A DNA stretch of 10,563 bases from NCBI GenBank assembly GCA_017882025.1, contig JADGQG010000055.1, positions 1-10,563 of the forward strand, in the 5' to 3' direction. This DNA comes from Chloroflexota bacterium. GTDB lineage: Bacteria > Chloroflexota > Limnocylindria > Limnocylindrales > CSP1-4. This document shows positions 5,200 to 10,563 of this stretch, piece by piece. Position numbers and translations under genes: made by a program. How positions within the stretch are numbered: position 1 is the stretch's first letter; each line of letters starts with the position of its first letter. The notes beneath the pieces are model-generated. The model had not been told where the DNA came from. It saw nothing but the letters and a program-made list of their open reading frames with translations, and did no database searches.

Positions 5200-7500
5200 A
5201 TGGCCGTCCGACTCCAGATGAAGCTCGGCCTCGTGGCCGAGCACGACCGCCTCGAGGACTCCCCGGACACCGTCGCCATCGTCGAGCCGACGATCGGCGC
5301 GACGGCCCGTTCCAAGGGGAGTCTCTTCCTCGTTGTCACGGGCGTCGGCCGGGGTCGGCGCCTTCGTGACGCCACGCACCTCGTCGCAGAAACTGTCCAG
5401 AGCGAGTACTACTACGACGAGTCCGCGGGCCTGGTCGTGTGCCTGGAGAAGGCGGTCCGCGCCGCGAACCGCCGCCTCCTTGCGCAGCGGGAGCGGCTGG
5501 CGCTTGGGGGCGGGCCGAGCGGCCCGATCGGGATCGGCCTGGCCGTGGTCCGCGGAAACGAGCTCTACGTGGTAACGATCGGCCCGGCGGCGGCGTACCT
5601 GGTCCGGCAGGCGCACCTGCTGACGCTGCCCGACGTGGGGCGCGCACACGGCCTGCCGATGGAGGAAGTCACCCCGGAGGTGTGGCGCGGCGAGATCGCG
5701 GTTCGCGATTCGCTGGTTCTCATTTCATCCAACGTAACGGCGAAGCTGGGTCCGGACGAGCTCAAGGATGCGGTGGTGACGCTCCACCCGCAGGCGGCCA
5801 TGGAGCACCTGCATCATCGCTTCGTGGCGGCCGGCGGTACAGGCAGCGACGCCGCGCTCGCACTCGAGGCAGGCGAGGTGTCGGCGACGGCCCATCGTGG
5901 CCGGCTGGTTCCCCTTCGACCGCCGGAACCGCTCGCCGGCCTCCCCGACCGATCCCCGATCCCCCTGGCCGACTCCGTCGGCGGCGGCGTGGCGGCGGTC
6001 TCGTCGGGCGCAAGCCGGGCACGGAGCGCCGTTGGGAGCGCGGTCGCCGGCCTCGCCGACCGGGTCCAGGATCTGCTTCCGCGGCGCGGCGCCCGCTATC
6101 GGCGCATTACGCCCGCCGCGACACGCCGCGAGTCCCAGAGGCGGGCCGCGTTTGCCGTCCTCGCGTTCGTCGCGGTCGCGGCGCTCCTCGGCGTCGCCCT
6201 ATGGATCATCGGCGGCTCGGGCCCCGTGACCCCGATCACGCAGATCAACGCCGGCGAGAAGGCGCTCGCGACGGCGAGGGAAGATCTCCGGCTCGTCTTC
6301 GACAACGGGACCGACTTCATCGCGGCCGATCCGCGACGCGCAGAGGAGCTGCTCAAGGACGCCGTTGCCAGGGTGGACGACGCCGCATCCGCCGGAATCC
6401 CGGCGTCGACGCTGAGCCCACTGCGCTCGCGGGCGGCCGCAGGGCTGGACCGCCTCTACGGGGTCGTGGAGGTGGTGCCGCAGATCGCCTTCTCGTTTGC
6501 CTCGCAGAATCCCGCCTTCGACCTGAGTGCGTTGGTCCGAGGGCCCGACGGTGCGCCCTACCTCCTCGACCGCGCCTCGAAGGCTGTCTACCGGGTCAGC
6601 CTCCAGACCCACAAGGCCGTCCCGATCATGCGGGCGGGCCAGGCCGTGGCGAGCGCCGGCGTCAAGGTCGGGGTACCGCGCTATCTCTCCGTGGGTGGCC
6701 CGGACCTGCTCATGCTCGACGACAAGAACATCCTCTGGCGCTGGCGCCCCACTGATGACACCGGGAAGGGGACGCTGCGCCGGCTCCCGGTCAAGGATTC
6801 GGCCTCGTGGGGCAGCGACATCCTGGGGATCGGCACCTTCGTCGCCAACTTCAACGCTGCGCTGTACAACCTCTACGTGCTGGACCCGTCCGAGCAGCAG
6901 ATCCTCCGGTACACGATGCTCGCGGACGGGTCGAGCTACCCGGCAGTGGCGACCCGCTACCTGACGACACCGCAGGACGTCACCAAGGTGACCTCCATGT
7001 ACATCGACGGCGAGGTCTACCTGGCCGACGTCGGCCTGGTGGAACGATTCGTGGGCGGCCGCACCGGCGATTGGGCGCTCGCCGCGCCCGGCGACGAGGT
7101 GCTCCGCCCGACCCGCCGCTACACGCTCATCGATTCACCGGATCCGCGCCGCCAGGGCGCGCTCTACGTCTACGACGCGGCGAACGGGCGCGTGGTGGCG
7201 TTCGACAAGCTGACGGGCGCATACCAGGCGCAGTACCGGCCGGCCGGCGGGAGCCCTGCATGGGACCTCCTGCGAGGCTTCTATGTCGTGCCGCGCTCGC
7301 CCGGCCAGGCCCCGGCCATCTTCTGGATCGATGGGGACACGCTGGGGACCGCGGTCCTCGAGCAGGTCCCCGGCGCGTCCCCGGGCAGCTCGCCGGGCGC
7401 CAGCTCCTCCCCCGGCGGATCGGCAGGCCCTGGACCGTCGGGCGCGCCGGCCGTCCCGCCGAAACCATCGGCCCAGCCGCGGCCCACGCCCAGTCCGTAG
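5200..7500 (+). CDS. membrane protein with degenerate PP2C phosphatase-like domain and outer beta-propeller-like domain
   Basis: This is a 766-residue protein with no exact family that I recognise. Residues 1 to about 220 resemble a PP2C Ser/Thr phosphatase: EDS at 19-21, LFLVVTGVG where PP2C has VADGMG, GLAVVRGNELYVVTIGPAAAYL where PP2C has the GD-S-R-x-Y strand, and LVLISSNVT where PP2C has SDGL. The metal-binding Asp is replaced at T47, P129 and probably N178; E19, D20 and perhaps D217 remain. A polar Arg-rich linker leads to one transmembrane helix at about 316-339 (AAFAVLAFVAVAALLGVALW). Outside, a helical stretch (345-430) is followed by repeats such as APYLLDRASKAVYRV, NLYVLDPSEQQILRY and ALYVYDAANGRVVAFD that look like beta-propeller blades. 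The last 45 or so residues are Pro/Ser/Gly-rich and probably disordered. ATG 5200 is the chosen start; ATG 5218 is an alternative. It is probably a sensor or scaffold rather than an active phosphatase. Confidence 0.7.
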   Translation: MAVRLQMKLGLVAEHDRLEDSPDTVAIVEPTIGATARSKGSLFLVVTGVGRGRRLRDATHLVAETVQSEYYYDESAGLVVCLEKAVRAANRRLLAQRERLALGGGPSGPIGIGLAVVRGNELYVVTIGPAAAYLVRQAHLLTLPDVGRAHGLPMEEVTPEVWRGEIAVRDSLVLISSNVTAKLGPDELKDAVVTLHPQAAMEHLHHRFVAAGGTGSDAALALEAGEVSATAHRGRLVPLRPPEPLAGLPDRSPIPLADSVGGGVAAVSSGASRARSAVGSAVAGLADRVQDLLPRRGARYRRITPAATRRESQRRAAFAVLAFVAVAALLGVALWIIGGSGPVTPITQINAGEKALATAREDLRLVFDNGTDFIAADPRRAEELLKDAVARVDDAASAGIPASTLSPLRSRAAAGLDRLYGVVEVVPQIAFSFASQNPAFDLSALVRGPDGAPYLLDRASKAVYRVSLQTHKAVPIMRAGQAVASAGVKVGVPRYLSVGGPDLLMLDDKNILWRWRPTDDTGKGTLRRLPVKDSASWGSDILGIGTFVANFNAALYNLYVLDPSEQQILRYTMLADGSSYPAVATRYLTTPQDVTKVTSMYIDGEVYLADVGLVERFVGGRTGDWALAAPGDEVLRPTRRYTLIDSPDPRRQGALYVYDAANGRVVAFDKLTGAYQAQYRPAGGSPAWDLLRGFYVVPRSPGQAPAIFWIDGDTLGTAVLEQVPGASPGSSPGASSSPGGSAGPGPSGAPAVPPKPSAQPRPTPSP

Positions 7501-7524
7501 CTCGCGCCGGCGCCGCCGCCGCGA

Positions 7525-7540
7525 GGTGGGATAATCCACC
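7525..7540 (+). promoter_or_regulatory. hairpin covering the Shine-Dalgarno of the bifunctional nuclease gene
   Basis: GGTGG (7525-7529) pairs with CCACC (7536-7540), and an inner G-U pair leaves an ATAA tetraloop. The stem ends one base before the ATG at 7542, and its left arm contains the purine-rich GAGGTGGG likely to act as ribosome binding site. Folding would hide that site. It may tune translation, for example by temperature or by ribosomes finishing the upstream gene, but it is short enough to be chance. Confidence 0.4.
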
Positions 7541-7541
7541 C

Positions 7542-8084
7542 ATGGTCGGCCGCCTGATCGAGATGTCCGTCGAGAGCGTGCGAGTCCACATGCTCTCGAC
7601 CCAGCACGTCGTCATCCTGCGCGAGCTGGGGCGCGATCGCTACCTTCCCATCTGGATCGGCCCGTGGGAGGCGAGCTCGATCGCCATGAAGCTCCAGGGC
7701 CAGGCCCCGGAGCGGCCGCTCACCCACGACCTGTTCGCCACGGTCCTCGACGTGCTTGGCGCCACCGTCCGCGAGGTGATCATCGCGGACCTCGCCGACG
7801 AGACATTCCACGCCCGGGTCATGCTGGAGTCGGGCGGGCGCACGATCGAGATCGACTCCCGGCCCTCGGACGGTCTGGCACTGGCGGTTCGCACGGGCGC
7901 CCGGATCTTCGCCGCCGAGGCCGTCCTGGAGCGGGCGGGCGTCGAGCCCGACCACGGGACGGGCGAGAATGGGGGTGGGGAGCCGATCGACGAATCGAAG
8001 CTCTCCGTCTTCCGTGACTTCGTGAACTCGCTGGAGGTTGAGCCGGGCACCGACGAACGCCGCGAGGGGCCGCCGCGCGAGTGA
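7542..8084 (+). CDS. bifunctional nuclease family protein (BFN, DUF151)
   Basis: This 180-residue protein belongs to the DUF151 / bifunctional DNase-RNase family, named after plant members shown to cut both DNA and RNA; its role in bacteria is poorly known. The core is conserved: LPIWIGPWEASSIAMKLQG at 35-53 with Glu43, RPLTHDL at 58-64, LGATVREVIIADL, then IDSRPSDGLALAVRTGARIF at 104-123. The C-terminus (FRDFVNSLEVEP) resembles the short helix seen after the core in homologues, with an acidic Gly-rich insert at 136-150. ATG 7542 gives the usual N-terminus; ATG 7563 is possible. GAGGTGGG lies 11 nt upstream, inside a small hairpin. The start is 41 bp after the pseudophosphatase gene, suggesting cotranscription, and the gene converges with the glycosyltransferase gene. 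Confidence 0.9.
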   Translation: MVGRLIEMSVESVRVHMLSTQHVVILRELGRDRYLPIWIGPWEASSIAMKLQGQAPERPLTHDLFATVLDVLGATVREVIIADLADETFHARVMLESGGRTIEIDSRPSDGLALAVRTGARIFAAEAVLERAGVEPDHGTGENGGGEPIDESKLSVFRDFVNSLEVEPGTDERREGPPRE

Positions 8085-8090
8085 TCGGCG

Positions 8091-8116
8091 GCCCGGGGGC
8101 AGCAGGCCGGCCGGGC
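8091..8116. terminator. possible hairpin between convergent genes
   Basis: GCCCGG (8091-8096) and CCGGGC (8111-8116) form a 6-bp perfect stem around a 14-nt loop that contains the palindrome GGCCGGCC. It fills the 33-bp gap between the converging nuclease and glycosyltransferase genes, where a two-way terminator would be expected. There is no T-run on either side, so the call rests on position and symmetry only. Confidence 0.3.
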
Positions 8117-8117
8117 A

Positions 8118-8903
8118 TCAGCCCACGATCGTCGAGCCCCGCCCCAGGGCCCGCTCCCGACTCGCCCAGAGGCGCAGGCGCAGGCCCCAGAAGTCCCTGA
8201 CGGCGCGCCAGACGACGGATGGCTTCGCTCCCGTCGGCGAGCCCGCCGTCCGCGGGTAATGGTCGACGCCGACCTCCACGACGTTCCGGCCCGCCGCTCG
8301 GGCCTTGATGAGCAGCTCCGCGGAAAAGAACGCCCCGCCGGACTCCACGCGGAGGCCGGCCAGCGCCTCGCGCCGGAAAAGCTTGCAGGCGCAGTCCACG
8401 TCACGGACCCGGAGGCCGAACAGGGTCCGGTTGGCCAGCTTGTAGACGCGTGCGTAGAGCCTCCGGATGACCGGATCGGCCCGCCGGATCCGGAAGCCCA
8501 CGACCGCATCGGGGGCATCCGCGCTCGCCAGCCGGGCGGTCAGGCGGCCGAGGTCGGCGACGCGGAACTGCCGGTCGCCATCGGTGAACGCCACCAGCTC
8601 GTATCGGGCGGCGCGGAAGCCGGAGCGCAGCGCGGCGCCATACCCGAGGTTGATGGGGTGGTGCACGACGCGGACGAGATCCGGGTTATCGGCAGCCAGC
8701 CGGTCCGCGATCTGGGGGGTCCGGTCCCTCGACCCGTCATCGACGGCGATGATCTCGAAGCGGTCGGCGAGCGCGGGCAGCGCGGCGAGCGCCTCCTGCA
8801 CGAGGCCCTCGAGGTTGGCCTCCTCGTTGTGGGCCGGAAAGAAGTACGAGAGCGCAGCGACGCGCGCTGGCGCTGCGGGAAGGGCCGACTCGGCGTGGGT
8901 CAT
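8118..8903 (-). CDS. family 2 glycosyltransferase (polyprenyl-phosphate sugar synthase type)
   Basis: This 261-residue cytoplasmic GT-A enzyme probably moves a sugar from a nucleotide donor to a polyprenyl phosphate or similar lipid. GT2 motifs are in order: PAHNEE at 23-28, the nucleotide-binding VDDGSRD at 54-60, NLGYGAALRSGF at 85-96, and the metal-binding DxD motif TDGDRQF at 107-113. Further on are GFRIRR and a DVDCACKLFRR segment resembling the acceptor-site region of DPM1/DPG-synthase-like proteins. No transmembrane helix follows the catalytic domain, so it is the short, soluble form. The ATG at 8903 overlaps the stop of the upstream DUF2723 gene as ATGA, so translation is likely coupled. 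The pairing suggests it makes the lipid-linked sugar used by that membrane protein. The sugar cannot be read from the sequence. Confidence 0.88.
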   Translation of the reverse strand: MTHAESALPAAPARVAALSYFFPAHNEEANLEGLVQEALAALPALADRFEIIAVDDGSRDRTPQIADRLAADNPDLVRVVHHPINLGYGAALRSGFRAARYELVAFTDGDRQFRVADLGRLTARLASADAPDAVVGFRIRRADPVIRRLYARVYKLANRTLFGLRVRDVDCACKLFRREALAGLRVESGGAFFSAELLIKARAAGRNVVEVGVDHYPRTAGSPTGAKPSVVWRAVRDFWGLRLRLWASRERALGRGSTIVG

Positions 8904-10486
8904 GGCGCCATCGTACCCGGGCCGTTGCTGGCCGCCCGGGGGCCCACGACGCGGAGGAGCGCCTGTGTCCCGTCCGGATCAGGCACCACCTCCACCTGCC
9001 ACCGCTGCTCGAGATCGAGCCTGTCCGCGTCGAGCCGCACGAGGTAGACGGGCCCTCTCCCGAGGTTCGCGCGGATGACATCGTCGACGCTGCCGAGGCG
9101 CTCGTCGACGCGGGTCCGGTCGTCGATCACGCGGACGTCAGGACGCTCGCCGAGGATCAGCTGGCGATACCAGAGAGGCGTGGAGAACCCCCACCACGTC
9201 ACGAGGACGGCGTTCGGCTCCGCGACCCGAAATGCCCAGCCGCTCCAGTCTGCAGCGCGCGTGTCGGCCGACCGGTCCACCACGAGTCGCGTCGTGGGGG
9301 CGGCGATGGCCGCCGGCGCGACGAGGGCGACGCCGACGGCGGCGCTCACGACGAGGCGCAGCGCGGCAACGCGTATCCCCGCGTCGTCGGGCAGGACGAG
9401 AAGATGTGCCTCCACCGCTTCGATCACCACGCCGGCCGCGACCGCGAGCCAGCTGGTGACGATGAGGATCGGGCCCAGGTAGTAGCGCTGAATGTCGGCG
9501 TTCGTGTAGGACGCCGCGAACCAGCACGTGACGATCAGCCACGTGCCCGTCAGGAGGGCGTACCGCGGTCGGCGCACCGCGACCACCAGGAAGCTCGCCG
9601 GGATGAGCGCGACGAGCGGTCCGAACTGGCCCGTGGCCAGGCTGGCCAGCGCGCCGGCCTTGCCCGCGAGGTCCGAGAATGGTCCCGTCAGCGAGCCGCC
9701 GAACTGGAGTGCCAGGACCACGTACCAGAAGCCGCCGAAGGTGTCCGGATGGCCGTAGACGAGGGGTGCCCCCATGGCCGCCCGGATCGGCAGCTCCAGG
9801 TAGACCAGCGCCACGACACCGAAAAGGGCGAGGGCGCACCGTCCCAGCTGGGCCGGGCGCAGCCAGCCGCCGGGCTCCACCACAACGATGAAGAGGGCGA
9901 TCCCTGGGGCGAGCAGGATCGTGAGCGCCTGGTTCCCCAGCGCGACGCCGTAGAGCGCCGCGGCGGCCACGAGCCAGCGGTCCGCGTCCGCCCTGCCGCT
10001 CCGGGTCCGCGCCTCCCACCCGACGAGCAGCACCAGCAGCCCCCCAACGAGGGCGAGGTGGAGCATGTGCGGGTCGGCGAACGAGCCGACGCGCCACGGG
10101 ATCGGGGTCAGTGCGAGGAGCGAGCCGGCCGCGATTGCCACGAGCGTTTGGCCCGTCAGCCGGCGGACGAGCACGACCGTCAGCCCGGCCGCCACGCCCA
10201 GCGTGATCGCGGAAAGCAGGTTCATCCGCAGCGCGGGCTCGCCGACCGGCGTCAGCAGCAGGCTTGCCAGCCAGCCCAGCAGGACGTAGCTCGGGTAGCC
10301 CGTGGGATGGGCGGTTCCCAGCACGGGGGCCACGACCTGGAACTCGCCGGTGTCCCACAGGCCCAGGCCGGGGAGCAGCGTCGATCGCGCGAGCGCGAAT
10401 GCGACCAGGCCAACCAGCGTGGGCGCGACGCCGCTCGCGAGTGTGCTCCAGCGACCGCCCAGATGCCGCGCCTGGGCGCCGCTCAC
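8900..10486 (-). CDS. DUF2723 family multi-pass membrane protein, putative glycosyltransferase
   Basis: This is a 528-residue polytopic membrane protein. The DUF2723 signature is near the N-terminus: WDTGEFQVVAPVLG from residue 44 and HPTGYPSYVLLGWL from residue 60, in the first outer loop, where the Asp and Glu (D45, E48) are the expected catalytic acids of the GT-C fold. Many hydrophobic helices follow to about residue 400, then a soluble C-terminal domain of about 120 residues with the pattern ADWSGWAFRVAEPNAVLVTW. Eukaryotic relatives (TMEM260) are protein O-mannosyltransferases; bacterial members are mostly uncharacterised. The frame is open to a GTG at 10507, but GTG 10486 overlaps the stop of the upstream frame as GTGA, the tight coupling also seen at its own end, so I prefer it. 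It probably transfers a sugar from the lipid donor made by the neighbouring GT2 enzyme. Confidence 0.85.
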   Translation of the reverse strand: MSGAQARHLGGRWSTLASGVAPTLVGLVAFALARSTLLPGLGLWDTGEFQVVAPVLGTAHPTGYPSYVLLGWLASLLLTPVGEPALRMNLLSAITLGVAAGLTVVLVRRLTGQTLVAIAAGSLLALTPIPWRVGSFADPHMLHLALVGGLLVLLVGWEARTRSGRADADRWLVAAAALYGVALGNQALTILLAPGIALFIVVVEPGGWLRPAQLGRCALALFGVVALVYLELPIRAAMGAPLVYGHPDTFGGFWYVVLALQFGGSLTGPFSDLAGKAGALASLATGQFGPLVALIPASFLVVAVRRPRYALLTGTWLIVTCWFAASYTNADIQRYYLGPILIVTSWLAVAAGVVIEAVEAHLLVLPDDAGIRVAALRLVVSAAVGVALVAPAAIAAPTTRLVVDRSADTRAADWSGWAFRVAEPNAVLVTWWGFSTPLWYRQLILGERPDVRVIDDRTRVDERLGSVDDVIRANLGRGPVYLVRLDADRLDLEQRWQVEVVPDPDGTQALLRVVGPRAASNGPGTMAP

Positions 10487-10563
10487 CAGCCGAGCGTCCG
10501 TGCCCACGCGATCCCCCAGGCGTGGAGTGCCACCGAGGCCGCGATCAGGCCGCCGACCAGGAG
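10483..10563 (-). CDS. C-terminal end of an unidentified membrane protein (partial)
   Basis: On the minus strand an open frame enters from the window edge and ends at TGA 10485-10483. Its 26 visible codons read LLVGGLIAASVALHAWGIAW then ARTLGW, a hydrophobic helix ending in an Arg and aromatic residues, as at the inner end of a transmembrane segment. Its stop overlaps the likely DUF2723 start as GTGA. The hydrophobicity and precise overlap support a real gene in the same operon, perhaps another membrane glycosylation protein. Too little is visible to name it. Confidence 0.6.
   Translation of the reverse strand, partial: LLVGGLIAASVALHAWGIAWARTLGW

Noticed and set aside
5439..6755. 438-codon plus-strand open frame overlapping the pseudophosphatase gene
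   Set aside because: It is Arg/Gly/Pro low-complexity shadow sequence without motifs; the overlapping frame has domain patterns and a membrane helix.
8259..9078. Plus-strand open frames opposite the glycosyltransferase gene
   Set aside because: They are antisense to clear GT2 motifs and show no family signature of their own.
1..10563. CRISPR arrays, tRNA or rRNA genes, insertion sequences, phage genes
   Set aside because: No spaced direct-repeat series, cloverleaf-like sequence, transposase motif or terminal inverted repeat was seen on reading both strands by eye.

Overview
The window is a GC-rich bacterial chromosomal segment around the replication origin. The order is (rnpA)-rpmH on the minus strand, then dnaA, oriC, dnaN, recF and a DUF721/DciA-family gene on the plus strand. 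After these come two plus-strand genes not usually part of the core origin cluster and a convergent minus-strand glycosylation module. The high GC content, the dnaA-oriC-dnaN-recF-DUF721 order, a bifunctional-nuclease (DUF151) gene and a DUF2723 membrane protein suggest a Chloroflexota-like or related Terrabacteria lineage (possibly an uncultured Limnocylindria-type genome). That placement is an inference from gene content, not from a phylogeny.

Layout. Positions 41-175 (minus) encode ribosomal protein L34, too short for many gene finders. It is driven by a promoter at 287-316 with exact TTGACA and TATAAT hexamers. The 471-bp gap between rpmH and dnaA has no other gene but holds two palindromes (294-306 and 380-396) and a strong GC hairpin just ahead of dnaA (611-627). 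dnaA most likely starts at a TTG at 647. The 436-bp gap between dnaA and dnaN looks like oriC. It has three same-strand DnaA-box-like sites spaced 21 and 20 bp apart, an AT-richer patch near 2321-2380, and a 22-bp near-perfect palindrome flanked by 9-bp direct repeats just before dnaN. dnaN, recF and the DUF721 gene follow closely and probably form an operon: sliding clamp, recombination mediator and putative helicase loader.

After an 88-bp hairpin-containing gap comes a 766-residue membrane protein (5200-7500). It has an N-terminal PP2C-phosphatase-like domain that has lost most metal-binding aspartates, one transmembrane helix, and a large outer domain with beta-propeller-like repeats and a Pro/Ser-rich tail. 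A bifunctional nuclease family gene follows (7542-8084). It converges with a minus-strand set in which an unidentified membrane protein (only its last 26 codons are present), a DUF2723 membrane glycosyltransferase-like protein and a GT2 family glycosyltransferase are linked by GTGA and ATGA overlaps. These last genes probably act together in lipid-linked sugar transfer at the membrane.

The best candidate for something little described is the pseudophosphatase/propeller membrane protein. The unassigned palindromes around dnaA and dnaN come second. I saw no CRISPR array, tRNA, rRNA, insertion sequence or phage gene.
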